From assembly GCF_003023845.1 (NCBI RefSeq), contig NZ_PYFT01000001.1:1178001-1242000 (forward strand): a DNA stretch of 64,000 bases, read 5' to 3'. This document shows, piece by piece, positions 1-10,304 of the stretch. A program made the position numbers and the translations under genes. The notes beneath the pieces were generated by a model. It saw only the letters and a list, made by a program, of their open reading frames with translations. It searched no databases and was not told the DNA's origin. Positions within the stretch are counted from its first letter, which is position 1. The number at the start of each line of letters is the position of its first letter. Source of the stretch: Adhaeribacter arboris. GTDB taxonomy: Bacteria; Bacteroidota; Bacteroidia; Cytophagales; Hymenobacteraceae.

Positions 1-19
1 TTTTCTTACGTGCGGCCAT
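1..19 (-). CDS. Possible 5' end of an unidentified gene running off the left edge
   Basis: On the minus strand an ATG at position 19 opens a frame reading M-A-A-R-K-K before the window ends. It lies downstream of topA in the same direction, separated from it by a strong terminator hairpin (76-112), so it probably has its own promoter in the AT-rich 20-75 stretch. Six residues cannot identify a product. The basic start would fit many proteins. Confidence 0.35.
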
Positions 20-75
20 TGTTGTTCTTTATAAATTAATACTGATATTAATTTCTTAAGTTAAATTAAGGTAAT

Positions 76-112
76 AAAAAAGCGAAGTAAATTTAATTAC
101 TTCGCTTTTTTT
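76..112 (-). terminator. Rho-independent terminator after topA
   Basis: A perfect 10-bp stem, agcgaagtaa (81-90) paired with ttacttcgct (97-106), has a 6-nt AT loop and is flanked by A-rich and T-rich runs. The flanking runs let it work in either direction. It sits 20-60 bases beyond the topA stop codon, so it most likely ends the topA transcript. Confidence 0.85.
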
Positions 113-133
113 GCTGCTAAATATCTTAAAAAC

Positions 134-2578
134 TTATTTCTTTTTAGCCGTAGCCGTTGCTTTTTTAGCCACAGAAGTTTTTTTAGCGGCTGGTTTTTTA
201 GCCGGTGCTTTCTTTGCTGTGGTTGTTTTAGCCGGAGTATCTGCCGAGGCTTCTGCTTTTTTCTTAAAGCCGCCGCGGGTTGGTTTATCCGGTGTTTGTT
301 CCGCCAAGGTTAAGCATTCGTCCAGAGTTAATTCGGCCGGAACTTTATCTTTTGGAATTTTTACATTTTTCTTACCCACCACAATGTAGGGACCAAAGCG
401 CCCGTTTAAGACCTGCACCTCCGGGTTTTCCTCGAATGATTTAATGCATTTCTCCGCGTCTGCCTTGCGCTTGCTTTGGATTAATTCGATAGCTTCGTCG
501 GCGTTTACCGTGAATGGATCCAAGGTTTTAGGCAATGAATAAAACTTATTATTATGCCGAACAAAGGGTCCAAAACGGCCAATAGCAGCCGTCATTTCTT
601 TATCTTCAAAAGTGCCGATGATGCGAGGCAGCTTAAATAAATCCAGGGCATCTTCTAAGGTAATACTCTCCAGAAACTGACCTTTGCGCAAACTGGCGTA
701 TACTGGTTTTTCTTTGGTATCTTCGTTTTCTTCGCCCATTTGCACAAACGGACCGAAACGACCTAAACGAGCCGTAATTTTTTTACCGGTTTCCGGGTGA
801 AAGCCTAATTCCCGCGCTCCGCTGATAGTAGACCGTTCTACATTATGACTGCTTGTTATAGTTTCGTGGAAGCCGGTGTAAAAATGTTCGATCATTTTAT
901 CCCAGGCTTTTGTCCCGGCCGCAATTTGGTCAAATTCTTCTTCTACTTTAGCCGTAAAAGAATAATCAATCACACTCGGAAAATAATCAACCAAAAAATC
1001 ATTTACCACCATGGCCATATCGGTTGGGAATAGCTTTGCTTTTTCGGCTCCCACCAGTTCGGTTTTAGTTTCCGAGGCGATGGTATCATTCTTTAAAGTT
1101 AATATCTGGTATTTGCGCTCTTTGCCTTCACGGTTATCTTTTTCTACGTAACCGCGCTTCTGAATAGTTGAAATTGTGGGAGCGTAAGTAGAAGGTCGGC
1201 CTATGCCCATTTCTTCTAATTTTTTAACCAGGCTAGCTTCGGTATAGCGGGGAGCCGGCCGAGAAAATCGTTGCGTAGCCTGAATTCTTTCCGAGCTTAA
1301 GGACTGTCCTATGGTTAAAGGCGGCAGCATGTCATGCACATCATCATCCTGCGTTTCACCGTCATCTTTCGATTCAATATACACCTTTAGAAAACCTTCG
1401 AAAGTAATAACCTCACCGGTAGCAACGAATTTTTCTTTAACAGTAGATATATGAATAGTAGCGGTAGTTTTTTCGATTTCAGCATCCGCCATTTGGGAAG
1501 CAATGGCTCGCTTGCGAATTAACTCGTACAACCGTTGTTCATTGCGGTCCGAGGAAACTTCTTTGGCGAAGAAGTCAGTGGGCCGGATTGCTTCGTGCGC
1601 CTCCTGGGCGGACTGAGACTTGGTTTTGTATTGCCGTACTTTTACGTATTCTTCCCCAAACGCTGCTTTAATGCGGGTAGTTGCGCCTTCAATCGCTTCT
1701 TTTGAAAGGTTTACCGAATCGGTACGCATGTAAGAAATTTTACCGGCTTCGTACAACTTTTGCGCTACCGTCATAGTTTGTGCCACGGAGAATCCTAATT
1801 TACGGCTTGCTTCCTGTTGTAAAGTAGAAGTGGTAAAAGGGGCCGCCGGCGAACGTTTTAAAGGTTTTTTCTCCAGATTTTCAATCGTGTATTCCGCTCC
1901 CCGGCATTTTTCCAGAAAAGCTTGTGCTTCTTCCTGGGCTTTAAAACGGGTCGGCAGTTCCGCTTCCAGTCTTTTACCATCCACGGTAAAAAGAGCCGTT
2001 ACTTTAAAAGCAGAGTCTGCTTTAAACCGCTCGATTTCCCGTTCCCGCTCTACTACCAGACGAACCGCTACGGATTGCACTCTACCAGCAGATAGCCCCG
2101 TTTTAATTTTTTTCCAGAGAACCGGGGATAATTCAAAACCAACCAGCCGGTCTAGTACCCGGCGGGCTTGTTGCGCATTTACCCGGTCGATATCAATTCC
2201 CCTCGGTGATTCAATAGCGTTTAAGATAGCATTCTTCGTAATCTCCCGGAAAACAATCCGGCGCGTTTTCTTATCGTTTAAGTTAAGGGCTTCCGATAAA
2301 TGCCACGAAATAGCTTCTCCTTCGCGGTCATCGTCCGATGCCAACCAAACTGTTTCCGCTTCTTTGGCCAGCTTTTTTAATTCTGCTACTACTTCTTTCT
2401 TATCCGCCGAAACAATGTAAGTGGGTTTAAAGCCATTCTTAATATCAATCGCATTATTATCCTTGGGCAAATCGCGTACGTGACCAAAACTTGATTTAAC
2501 AATAAAGTCCTTCCCTAAATAACCTTCTATAGTTTTTGCCTTGGCAGGCGACTCAACAATAACTAAGTTTTTAACCAT
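134..2578 (-). CDS. topA: DNA topoisomerase I (type IA)
   Basis: This cytoplasmic enzyme relaxes negative supercoils by single-strand passage. The N-terminal Toprim domain starts with the VESPAKAKTI motif and has the acidic triad in SDDDREGE. The active-site tyrosine is in SYMRTDSVNLS (about Y283). There are no C-terminal zinc-finger cysteines. Instead at least three topoisomerase C-terminal repeats carry GRFGPF/Y, followed by a Lys/Ala-rich basic tail of about 50 residues, a layout common in Bacteroidota. At 814 aa the length is normal. The first ATG matches the conserved family start. It is monocistronic, with a promoter-like element upstream and a terminator downstream. Confidence 0.97.
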   Translation of the reverse strand: MVKNLVIVESPAKAKTIEGYLGKDFIVKSSFGHVRDLPKDNNAIDIKNGFKPTYIVSADKKEVVAELKKLAKEAETVWLASDDDREGEAISWHLSEALNLNDKKTRRIVFREITKNAILNAIESPRGIDIDRVNAQQARRVLDRLVGFELSPVLWKKIKTGLSAGRVQSVAVRLVVEREREIERFKADSAFKVTALFTVDGKRLEAELPTRFKAQEEAQAFLEKCRGAEYTIENLEKKPLKRSPAAPFTTSTLQQEASRKLGFSVAQTMTVAQKLYEAGKISYMRTDSVNLSKEAIEGATTRIKAAFGEEYVKVRQYKTKSQSAQEAHEAIRPTDFFAKEVSSDRNEQRLYELIRKRAIASQMADAEIEKTTATIHISTVKEKFVATGEVITFEGFLKVYIESKDDGETQDDDVHDMLPPLTIGQSLSSERIQATQRFSRPAPRYTEASLVKKLEEMGIGRPSTYAPTISTIQKRGYVEKDNREGKERKYQILTLKNDTIASETKTELVGAEKAKLFPTDMAMVVNDFLVDYFPSVIDYSFTAKVEEEFDQIAAGTKAWDKMIEHFYTGFHETITSSHNVERSTISGARELGFHPETGKKITARLGRFGPFVQMGEENEDTKEKPVYASLRKGQFLESITLEDALDLFKLPRIIGTFEDKEMTAAIGRFGPFVRHNNKFYSLPKTLDPFTVNADEAIELIQSKRKADAEKCIKSFEENPEVQVLNGRFGPYIVVGKKNVKIPKDKVPAELTLDECLTLAEQTPDKPTRGGFKKKAEASADTPAKTTTAKKAPAKKPAAKKTSVAKKATATAKKK

Positions 2579-2618
2579 TTATGTGCTCTAACTACTGGGC
2601 CAGCTGGCCTTTTTTTCT

Positions 2619-2651
2619 CAAAGATGATTATTTTTTCTAAAATATTGCAAA
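2619..2651 (-). promoter_or_regulatory. Putative Bacteroidota-type promoter of topA
   Basis: Read on the minus strand there is TTTG (2651-2648), a 21-bp spacer, then CATCTTTG (2626-2619). This resembles the Bacteroidota primary sigma consensus TTTG-N19-21-TAnnTTTG with one mismatch in the -7 box. It lies about 40 bp upstream of the topA start codon, which gives a short leader. The call rests only on consensus matching. Confidence 0.5.
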
Positions 2652-2745
2652 CTTGCCTTTTATCAATTCAAGCAGTTTTATTCTAATCCAATATCAAAGT
2701 GTACTTTTTAAACCCTATTCTCACCATACAAGTTCAATAGAAAAT

Positions 2746-3237
2746 ATGCGGTACCACTTATTTATTTGCCGTCATGCCAAGGCAGAAAACCCTACGTTCC
2801 ACCAGGCTGATTATGATCGGGATTTAACAGAGCAAGGAAGATTAGAAGCCAGCCAAGCCGGCGAATGGTTGCAACAATCCGGCCATAAGCCAGATTTAAT
2901 TGTATGCAGTAGTGCTCGCAGGACCTTAAGTACTGCTTCCATTATAGCTAATAAAATTAATTATTATCAGCGTGATATACTTTCTATCCGAGAATTATAT
3001 GATAGTACAAAAACAAAGCTTTTACATTATTTAACTAAAATAGATAAAAACCACTCTAACGTATTATTAGTGGGGCATAATCCTGGAGTATCTATGTTAA
3101 TAGCTACTTTATGTAATACTAATCGGGGAAATGTACCCACTGGCAGTGTTCATCATTTATGGTTCGAAATGGAAGAATGGAACCAACTGGAGTATACTAA
3201 AACTTCAGGTTACGAAACTAATATCGTTGCTTCTTAA
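2746..3237 (+). CDS. sixA: SixA-like histidine phosphatase
   Basis: A 163-aa member of the histidine phosphatase (phosphoglycerate mutase-like) superfamily. The N-terminal catalytic motif is RHAK (from LFICRHAKAE), and the second conserved histidine is in GHNPGVS. The compact size fits SixA-type phosphohistidine phosphatases, which dephosphorylate histidine phosphotransfer domains. The frame stays open 31 codons further upstream, but conserved sequence begins at MRYHLFICRHAK, so I chose the ATG at 2746. It is transcribed divergently from topA. The CheA histidine kinase lies 7 kb downstream, but a functional link is speculative. Confidence 0.85.
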   Translation: MRYHLFICRHAKAENPTFHQADYDRDLTEQGRLEASQAGEWLQQSGHKPDLIVCSSARRTLSTASIIANKINYYQRDILSIRELYDSTKTKLLHYLTKIDKNHSNVLLVGHNPGVSMLIATLCNTNRGNVPTGSVHHLWFEMEEWNQLEYTKTSGYETNIVAS

Positions 3238-3350
3238 AAAATAGCAAAATTCAGTCGCAAGGATTAACAAGTTAAATAAAAAGCATTATACCTATAATAC
3301 AGTATCAATTAAGCTAATACCTTATATTGCAGCAAGGGTTTACCTAAACT

Positions 3351-4100
3351 ATGGCAACTACAATCGTATCAATAATCAACCAGAAAGGCGGAACCGGTAA
3401 AACAACCACTACCATTAACCTAGGTCGGGCATTAAGCAAACTTGGAAAAAAAGTGTTACTCGTAGACCTGGATCCGCAAAGCAACCTATCGTATTCGCTT
3501 GACATAACCGAACCTCAATTTACTTTGGCCGATGTTTTTACTGGTAATAAAAAGTTGAAAGAAATTCTGGTTGCTAAAGACGATAATTTCTTTGTTGCGC
3601 CCGGCTCACACGAGTTGGTGGATATTGAAATTTCGTTAGTCACTCAAGAGAAAAGAGAAAGCTTTTTAAAAAATATTCTGGCCGATGTAAAAGGTTTTGA
3701 CTTTGTTTTAATTGATTGTCCGCCCTCACTATCGGTTTTAACTTTAAATGCTTTAACCGCTTCGCAACAAGTACTTATTCCACTGCAAATGGAAGTATTA
3801 ACTTTACAAGGCCTTAATCAGATATTAGTTACTGTAAAACAAGTAAAAACAACTTTAAATTCAAGGCTTAAAGTTAAAGGTATTGTAATAGTTATGTATG
3901 ATAAACGCCGGAAACTTAGCTCCGAAGTAGAAGCTTTCCTGCAAGAAAGCGTGGACGAAAAAATATTCCGTTCCAAAGTCCGTTTAAACGTGAAATTAGC
4001 CGAGGCACCTTCTTTCGGGAAAAGTATTTTGGATTATGATCCAGCTTCTAATGGGGCCCAGGATTATCTAGCTGTCGCGAAAGAATTTTTGGAAATGTAA
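3351..4100 (+). CDS. ParA/MinD-like ATPase
   Basis: A 249-aa ParA-family ATPase of the Walker-A cytomotive class. It has the deviant Walker A KGGTGKTT (residues 12-19) with the signature lysine, a switch region LVDLDPQSNLS, and Walker B FVLIDCPPSL. Soj/ParA proteins bind DNA non-specifically as ATP dimers and position cargo on the nucleoid. No parB lies beside it and there is no origin-like parS cluster. It sits 320 bp upstream of an operon for a soluble chemoreceptor. Related ATPases (PpfA, ParC) position cytoplasmic chemosensory arrays in other bacteria, so that role is a reasonable inference here. The chromosomal-segregation role cannot be excluded. Confidence 0.92.
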   Translation: MATTIVSIINQKGGTGKTTTTINLGRALSKLGKKVLLVDLDPQSNLSYSLDITEPQFTLADVFTGNKKLKEILVAKDDNFFVAPGSHELVDIEISLVTQEKRESFLKNILADVKGFDFVLIDCPPSLSVLTLNALTASQQVLIPLQMEVLTLQGLNQILVTVKQVKTTLNSRLKVKGIVIVMYDKRRKLSSEVEAFLQESVDEKIFRSKVRLNVKLAEAPSFGKSILDYDPASNGAQDYLAVAKEFLEM

Positions 4101-4419
4101 ATTTTTAAATTAGCCAATTACCCTGGCAAATACCAAAATTTAGATTTCTACATTTTACCCACGCTCTTTAATAGTTCGCAATAGGGAAGGTAAATTCTTG
4201 AATTTTGAGTAATTTTACGGAATAATTGCTGGTTTTACCCATTTCGGTAGCATCGTTTTCCTCTATAAAAAATGGTAATACTCACCATACCGGAATTTAC
4301 ATGTGCCGGTTTAATTTAAATATTTTATATCTTTAGATTCCTGATTGGAAGCTCCCTTTTCTGGGTAGTTTATTGGGATAGGTATTATCAGAATCAGTAC
4401 TTTTTTATTTACAAATAAT
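4101..4419. other. Intergenic region between ParA and chemoreceptor genes
   Basis: About 320 bp, AT-rich, with no open frame of note. A TATCTTTA element near 4329-4336 resembles a Bacteroidota -7 box but ends in A, and no convincing -33 TTTG is placed correctly. I see no strong terminator hairpin after the ParA gene, so read-through into the chemosensory operon is possible. Confidence 0.4.
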
Positions 4420-7400
4420 ATGGCTTTAGGAAAAAACATGAAGTTGAATAAAGATAAATTGATTGCTCCACCGGAAAAAAGCAAGACGTCTGAAGTATCT
4501 GAAGAGTCATCTGTAGCTAAACCGGCAGTTAACCAAGCTACTAATCCAACTTTACTTAAAGAAGAAGTTGCTCATACAGCAGTAGACTCGACAGAAACTT
4601 CTGCCTTACCTAAAAACGGGAGAGTTCTAAAATCAATTCAAACTTCAGTTGGGGGTAATTCTGCCCGTAAGTCTTCTATGGCCGGAGATGGTTCTGATTC
4701 ACGCGAGCAACAGTATCTGAACGAACAGCTTAACCGGGTTTTATACGCTCTGGATGCTTTTAAAAAAGGAGACGTTTCCGTTCGACTTACGAAACAAGAC
4801 GATGATATTTTTGCGGAAATAGCGGAAGCTTATAATTCCATGGTGGAAATGATTGGTGGTGTAGGCGGGGAGGTATCGCGTATTTCTAAGGTAGCCGGAG
4901 TAGAAGGAAACTTAAAAGCACGAGCTTCTGCTGAAAGCGCTTCCGGCTTCTGGAAAGACATGATCAATAATATTAATGGTCTGGTAGATTCTATTGCTGT
5001 GCCGGTATTAGAGGTTGGTAAGGTATTAAAGAATATTTCGAAAGGGAATCTTGACGAAACGTTCCAGATTCCGGTTTCCGGCGATTTTAAAGTAATGGCC
5101 GAAACCATAAACCGCACCATTGATAACCTAAATCTTTTTGCCGGTGAAGTAACCCGTGTGGCCCTGGAAGTAGGCTCTGAAGGTAAATTGGGTGGTCAAG
5201 CTTCTGTACCCAACGTAGCCGGAGTATGGAAAGATTTAACCGATAACGTCAATACTATGGCCAGTAACTTAACGAGCCAGGTACGCGATATTGCCAACGT
5301 AGCTACTGCCGTAGCTAAAGGCGATTTAACCCAGAAAATTACGGTTGATGTAAAAGGAGAGTTGCTTCAGCTAAAAGAAAACATCAACCAAATGGTGGAT
5401 TCTCTGAACATTTTTGGAGATGAAGTAACCCGCGTAGCCCGTGAAGTAGGTACCGAAGGAAAACTCGGCGGCCAAGCTAGAGTACCGAATGTTGGTGGCA
5501 CCTGGAAAGAACTAACCGACAATGTAAATACCATGGCGAGTAATTTAACTAGCCAAGTGCGGGATATTGCCAACGTAGCTACTGCCGTAGCTAAGGGTGA
5601 TTTAACTCAAAAAATTACGGTAAACGTGAAAGGCGAATTACTCGAACTCAAAGAGAACATCAACCAAATGGTAGACTCTTTGAACATTTTTGGAGATGAA
5701 GTAACCCGCGTAGCCCGCGAAGTAGGAACGGAAGGAAAACTGGGCGGCCAAGCCAATGTACCCCGCGTGGCGGGTATCTGGAAAGAGTTAACCGACAATG
5801 TGAATTTAATGGCTAGCAACCTGACTAGCCAGATGCGCGACATTGCCAACGTCGCTACCTCCGTTGCGAAAGGTGACCTGACGCAAAAGATTACGGTGGA
5901 TGTTAAAGGAGAGCTTTTGCAACTAAAAGAGAATATCAACCAGATGGTAGATTCTCTGAATATTTTTGCCGGTGAGGTTACCCGCGTAGCTCTGGAAGTT
6001 GGTACCGAAGGAAAATTAGGCGGGCAAGCAGCGGTGCCGAATGTTGGTGGTACCTGGAAAGCCCTTACCGATAACGTAAACTCCATGGCCAGCAACCTGA
6101 CCAGTCAGGTGCGGGATATTGCTAACGTAGCTACCGCTGTGGCGAAAGGGGACTTAAGCCAGAAAATGACGGTGAACGTGAAAGGAGAAATCCTCGAACT
6201 CAAAAATATTCTGAACCAAATGGTGGATTCCTTGAATATTTTTGCCGGGGAAGTTACCCGCGTAGCACTAGAAGTAGGTACCGAAGGAAAATTAGGGGGC
6301 CAAGCTAATGTACCTAATGTAGCCGGGGTTTGGAAGGCGTTGACGGATAACGTAAATTCCATGGCGAGTAACCTGACTTCACAGGTGCGCGACATTGCTA
6401 ACGTAGCGACTGCCGTTGCGAAAGGCGATTTAACTCAAAAAATCACGGTAGATGTAAAAGGAGAACTCTTGCAACTGAAAGAGAACATCAACCAGATGGT
6501 GGATTCCTTGAACATTTTTGCCGGTGAGGTTACCCGCGTGGCACTTGAAGTAGGTACCGAAGGAAAACTCGGCGGCCAGGCAGCCGTGCCGAATGTAGGT
6601 GGAACCTGGAAAGCCTTAACGGATAACGTAAACTCCATGGCCAGCAACCTGACCAGTCAGGTGCGGGATATTGCCAACGTTGCTACCGCTGTTGCTAAAG
6701 GTGACTTAACCCAAAAAATTACGGTAAACGTTAAGGGCGAGCTTCTCGAATTAAAAGAAAACATCAATCAAATGGTGGATTCCCTGAACATTTTCGGAGA
6801 TGAAGTAACCCGCGTTGCCCGTGAAGTAGGTACGGAAGGAAAATTAGGTGGGCAAGCAACAGTACCAAACGTAGCTGGGGTTTGGAAAGCCCTGACAGAT
6901 AACGTAAATTCTATGGCCAGCAACCTGACCAGTCAGGTACGGGATATTGCCAATGTTGCTACTTCCGTTGCCCGGGGCGATTTAAGTCAGAAAATTACGG
7001 TAGATGTAAAAGGAGAACTCTTGCAACTGAAAGAGAACATCAACCAAATGGTGGATTCCTTGAACATTTTTGCCGGTGAGGTTACCCGCGTAGCACTAGA
7101 AGTAGGTACCGAAGGAAAACTCGGTGGCCAAGCTAATGTGCCGAATGTAGCCGGGGTCTGGAAAGCTTTGACCGATAATGTAAACTCGATGGGTTCTAAC
7201 CTGACGAGCCAGGTACGGGATATTGCAAACGTAGCGACGGCCGTGGCAAAAGGGGACTTAACTCAGAAAATTACGGTAGATGTTCGGGGCGAGCTTTTGC
7301 AGCTCAAAGATAATATCAACCAAATGGTAGACTCTCTGAATATTTTTGCCGATGAGGTAACCCGGGTAGCCCGCGAAGTAGGTACGGAAGGAAAACTCGG

Positions 7401-9357
7401 CGGCCAGGCTAATGTACCAAAAGTGCAGGGAACCTGGAAAGAACTTACCGATAACGTGAATACCATGGCCAGCAACCTGACCTTACAAGTACGCGATATC
7501 GCCAACGTAGCTACCGCTGTTGCCAAAGGTGACTTAAGCCAGAAAATGACGGTGAACGTGAAAGGAGAAATCCTCGAACTCAAAAATATCCTGAACCAAA
7601 TGGTAGACTCCTTGAATATTTTTGCCGGGGAGGTTACCCGCGTAGCACTAGAAGTAGGTACCGAAGGAAAATTAGGTGGCCAGGCGGCTGTGCCGAATGT
7701 TGGCGGGGTATGGAAAGACCTTACAGATAATGTAAATACCATGGCATCTAACCTCACCACGCAGGTACGGGGTATAGTAAAAATTGTAACCTCTGTATCG
7801 AAAGGCGACTTAACTCAAAAATTAATTTTAGAAGCAAAAGGAGAAGTTGCGGATTTAGCTGAAACCATAAACCGCATGGTGGATGACCTGAACCGTTTAG
7901 CCGGGGAGGTGAGCCGGGTGGCTAGGGTAGCCGGCGTGGAAGGTAAATTAACTGAACGTGCTACTGTACACGGTGTGGGTGGTTCCTGGAAAGAATTAGT
8001 AGATACCTTAAATGACTTGCTTGAATCAATTGTAACTCCCGTTTTGGAAGTATCGCGGGTAGTGCGGGCCATTTCGGAAGGAGATTTAACACAAAAAGTA
8101 GAAATTCATACAACCGGTGATTTACTTTCCATGTCCAATGCCTTAAACCTGGCCGTAGAAAACTTAAATTCATTGTTAGGTGAAATTAATGAATCCTCAC
8201 TGGTAGTTGGTTCTTCTTCCGAAGAAATGGCCAACAAAGGTTTAGATATGAGCCGGGTGACTGTAGATGTAGCTTTAGCTATGCAGCAAATGGCCGAAGG
8301 AGCGCAAAATCAGGCTTTAAAAACAGATAAAGCTTTTAAACTGATTGAGGAAATCATGAAAGCGACCAAGGCCACAGCAAATAAAGCCGATGTGGTAAAC
8401 CGGGCGGCTATTTTAGGGGAAGAAACGTCGCAGCTTGGTTTGAAAACAGTGGCCGAAGTGGTAAAGAACATGGAAGAAATATCCTCGGCAGCAGCTTTAA
8501 CGGCCAAAACCATTGAAGTATTGAGTACCCGTTCTCAGGAAATTTCTAAATCCTTGGGCGTAATTACCGATATTGCTTCTCAAACTAATTTACTGGCCTT
8601 GAATGCAGCTATTGAGGCCGCCCGGGCCGGTGAAGCGGGCCGCGGCTTTGCGGTAGTAGCCGAAGAAATCCGGAAACTGGCCGAAGGCTCACGTAAATCG
8701 GCGAGTGAAATTGAAACGTTGGTGAACGATGTAAAGAAAGATACGTCTTCAGCAGCAGCAGCTATATCCACCATGGAAGGCCGGGTATTAAAAGGTAAAA
8801 ATGCAACATTTGAGGCTTCCGGAGCCTTTAAAAACATTGCCACTTCCAGTGGTGAAACCTTGCGCACTTCCCAGGATATTTTAACTGCTACTGAAGTACA
8901 AAAATCTTCTATATCAGATGTAGTAAAATACGTGGAAGAAGTTGTTGCTATTGCGGAACAAACGGCTTCCGGTACCCAGCAAGTTGCCGGCACAGCTAAG
9001 CAATTGTCGAGTTCCATGCAAGAAATGACGGCTTCCAGCCAGCAACTAAACGAAATTGCCGAAGATTTGCAGTTAGGAATTTCTGCCTTTAAACTTTTGG
9101 ACGATAACTGGTCTTACCAGCAAAGCCGATCTATCCGGCATATCCCGGAATACCCCGTTAAAACAGTACCAGCCCGACGAGCTTTACCGGGCAACAATAA
9201 TGGTACTCTAGGTCATCCAATAACTGGTTCTCAACGGAACAATCCGGCTGTATCTAATGTAATTTCCCCGAAAACAGAAGCTAATCGTTCTTCTTTAAAC
9301 GGTGAAAATGCCAAGAAGACACCCGTTCGGAAAGCGCCTAATAAGCTCAAATCTTAA
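4420..9357 (+). CDS. Giant soluble methyl-accepting chemotaxis protein with tandem HAMP array
   Basis: A 1645-aa receptor-type protein with no signal peptide or membrane segment, so it is predicted cytoplasmic. Residues 1-85 are low-complexity. From about residue 90 to 1290 there are roughly 13 HAMP units. Nine of these form a near-identical 92-aa tandem repeat ([19 protein letters not shown], then [10 protein letters not shown]). A canonical MCP signalling domain follows, with the hairpin tip [18 protein letters not shown] near residues 1388-1405 and [16 protein letters not shown] after it. The last 100 residues are basic and disordered, with no recognisable CheR-binding pentapeptide. The 92-aa HAMP repeat resembles those of group III (Nik1-type) osmosensing kinases. 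It is the first gene of the che operon, and cheW starts 2 bp after its stop. Confidence 0.95.
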   Translation: MALGKNMKLNKDKLIAPPEKSKTSEVSEESSVAKPAVNQATNPTLLKEEVAHTAVDSTETSALPKNGRVLKSIQTSVGGNSARKSSMAGDGSDSREQQYLNEQLNRVLYALDAFKKGDVSVRLTKQDDDIFAEIAEAYNSMVEMIGGVGGEVSRISKVAGVEGNLKARASAESASGFWKDMINNINGLVDSIAVPVLEVGKVLKNISKGNLDETFQIPVSGDFKVMAETINRTIDNLNLFAGEVTRVALEVGSEGKLGGQASVPNVAGVWKDLTDNVNTMASNLTSQVRDIANVATAVAKGDLTQKITVDVKGELLQLKENINQMVDSLNIFGDEVTRVAREVGTEGKLGGQARVPNVGGTWKELTDNVNTMASNLTSQVRDIANVATAVAKGDLTQKITVNVKGELLELKENINQMVDSLNIFGDEVTRVAREVGTEGKLGGQANVPRVAGIWKELTDNVNLMASNLTSQMRDIANVATSVAKGDLTQKITVDVKGELLQLKENINQMVDSLNIFAGEVTRVALEVGTEGKLGGQAAVPNVGGTWKALTDNVNSMASNLTSQVRDIANVATAVAKGDLSQKMTVNVKGEILELKNILNQMVDSLNIFAGEVTRVALEVGTEGKLGGQANVPNVAGVWKALTDNVNSMASNLTSQVRDIANVATAVAKGDLTQKITVDVKGELLQLKENINQMVDSLNIFAGEVTRVALEVGTEGKLGGQAAVPNVGGTWKALTDNVNSMASNLTSQVRDIANVATAVAKGDLTQKITVNVKGELLELKENINQMVDSLNIFGDEVTRVAREVGTEGKLGGQATVPNVAGVWKALTDNVNSMASNLTSQVRDIANVATSVARGDLSQKITVDVKGELLQLKENINQMVDSLNIFAGEVTRVALEVGTEGKLGGQANVPNVAGVWKALTDNVNSMGSNLTSQVRDIANVATAVAKGDLTQKITVDVRGELLQLKDNINQMVDSLNIFADEVTRVAREVGTEGKLGGQANVPKVQGTWKELTDNVNTMASNLTLQVRDIANVATAVAKGDLSQKMTVNVKGEILELKNILNQMVDSLNIFAGEVTRVALEVGTEGKLGGQAAVPNVGGVWKDLTDNVNTMASNLTTQVRGIVKIVTSVSKGDLTQKLILEAKGEVADLAETINRMVDDLNRLAGEVSRVARVAGVEGKLTERATVHGVGGSWKELVDTLNDLLESIVTPVLEVSRVVRAISEGDLTQKVEIHTTGDLLSMSNALNLAVENLNSLLGEINESSLVVGSSSEEMANKGLDMSRVTVDVALAMQQMAEGAQNQALKTDKAFKLIEEIMKATKATANKADVVNRAAILGEETSQLGLKTVAEVVKNMEEISSAAALTAKTIEVLSTRSQEISKSLGVITDIASQTNLLALNAAIEAARAGEAGRGFAVVAEEIRKLAEGSRKSASEIETLVNDVKKDTSSAAAAISTMEGRVLKGKNATFEASGAFKNIATSSGETLRTSQDILTATEVQKSSISDVVKYVEEVVAIAEQTASGTQQVAGTAKQLSSSMQEMTASSQQLNEIAEDLQLGISAFKLLDDNWSYQQSRSIRHIPEYPVKTVPARRALPGNNNGTLGHPITGSQRNNPAVSNVISPKTEANRSSLNGENAKKTPVRKAPNKLKS
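5275..7758 (+). repeat. Nine tandem 276-bp repeats encoding 92-aa HAMP units
   Basis: Units begin at 5275, 5551, 5827, 6103, 6379, 6655, 6931, 7207 and 7483, exactly 276 bp apart. A diverged tenth starts at 7759, and a related half-unit precedes 5275. Each encodes [11 protein letters not shown] at its start. Units alternate between types ([13 protein letters not shown] versus [21 protein letters not shown] versus EILELKN), which suggests expansion by duplication of multi-unit blocks. The high DNA similarity would allow unequal recombination and changes in copy number. Confidence 0.93.
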
Positions 9358-9359
9358 GC

Positions 9360-9875
9360 ATGAATACCGACGGAATAAGCGAGAAAAAAGAAGTTAATCG
9401 CGAGCCCAGCGTACACTTAATTGTGTTTAAGTTGGGCTCCGAGGAATACGGTATCCGGATTGAGCAAGTAAAAGAAGTTACCTTAACTCCCGAAATTGCC
9501 CGTATGCCGAAAACACCTTCTTTTATAAAAGGAGTTGCCAACATTCGCGGCGATATAATTGCTCTTTTGGATTTGGAAGAAAGATTTCATATTGGTTCCC
9601 CGGAATCTTCCACGGAAATAGTAAAAGAAAAACAGAAATCGTATACTCTGGTGTTAGAAGCCAAAGATTTTACTATAGGATTATTGGTGCGGGAAGTACC
9701 GCATTCTTTAACTATCCCTATTTCCCGCATCGAAAAAACGCCTTCTTTTATTCAGGATTTACAAATTAACGATAACTATATTGAGGGAATTGGCAAATTA
9801 GGAGATCGTTTAATTATTGTATTAGATATTCACAAAATACTTACTTTCGAAGAAGCAGAGCTATTAAAAGATTAA
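9360..9875 (+). CDS. cheW: CheW chemotaxis coupling protein
   Basis: A 171-aa CheW-like protein that links receptors to CheA in signalling arrays. The fold begins at LIVFKLGSEEYGIRIEQVKEV and continues through FIKGVANIRGDIIALLDLEERF, the typical receptor/kinase contact strand, to LIIVLDIHKIL near the C-terminus. About 18 N-terminal residues are polar and extra to the core. The ATG is 2 bp beyond the receptor stop codon, implying translational coupling. A linker of about 60 bp separates it from cheY. Confidence 0.94.
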   Translation: MNTDGISEKKEVNREPSVHLIVFKLGSEEYGIRIEQVKEVTLTPEIARMPKTPSFIKGVANIRGDIIALLDLEERFHIGSPESSTEIVKEKQKSYTLVLEAKDFTIGLLVREVPHSLTIPISRIEKTPSFIQDLQINDNYIEGIGKLGDRLIIVLDIHKILTFEEAELLKD

Positions 9876-9935
9876 TGAAGCCCGGCTTGCTTACCGATAT
9901 TACTTCCTGAAGAAAATTCAGAATAACTTAAATAA

Positions 9936-10304
9936 ATGATGAAAAAAAGAATATTAATTGTTGATGACTCTTTTTACATGCGCACCATGCTTAAAAATAT
10001 GCTCACGGACGCTGGTTACGAAGTGGTAGGAGAAGCCCCTAATGGACAAACTGCTTTACAATTAGCCCGGGAAACGAACCCCGACCTGATTACTTTAGAT
10101 GTAATTTTACCGGATAACACGGGATTAGATGTATTAAAAGGTATTAAAAAAGAACAACCCAACATGAAAGTAATTATTGTAAGCGCGGTTGGTCAGGAAG
10201 TTATTGTTAATGAAGCGGTGGAAAATGGCGCTTTTTCTTATATCGTAAAACCGTTTTCAGAAGAGAAGGTCTTGGAAACAGTAAGTAATGCTTTAAAGGA
10301 TTAG
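9936..10304 (+). CDS. cheY: CheY-type single-domain response regulator
   Basis: A 122-aa stand-alone receiver domain. The acidic pocket is D10-D11, the phospho-acceptor is D55 in LITLDVIL, and the switch residues are S83 in VIIVSAVG, Y102 and K105 in YIVKPFSEE. There is no output domain, so it should act by protein contact. Its place between cheW and cheA makes it the likely phosphate acceptor for this CheA. The target is unknown; no flagellar motor genes are in view. A second Met at codon 2 is an alternative start. Confidence 0.93.
   Translation: MMKKRILIVDDSFYMRTMLKNMLTDAGYEVVGEAPNGQTALQLARETNPDLITLDVILPDNTGLDVLKGIKKEQPNMKVIIVSAVGQEVIVNEAVENGAFSYIVKPFSEEKVLETVSNALKD

Noticed and set aside
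1830-2420. A 196-residue plus-strand frame inside topA
   Set aside because: It is antisense to the catalytic part of topA, has no recognisable domain and no promoter.
2653-2745. Upstream extension of the SixA-like protein
   Set aside because: It is unconserved, and the catalytic RHAK motif follows the ATG at 2746 closely, as in SixA.
5275-7758. Regular repeats suggesting a CRISPR-like array
   Set aside because: The period is 276 bp with no unique spacers, and every unit is in-frame coding for HAMP, so this is a protein repeat.
4830-8173. Several open frames on the minus strand across the receptor gene
   Set aside because: They repeat with the HAMP DNA, lack known domains and run antisense to a clear coding gene; they are shadows.
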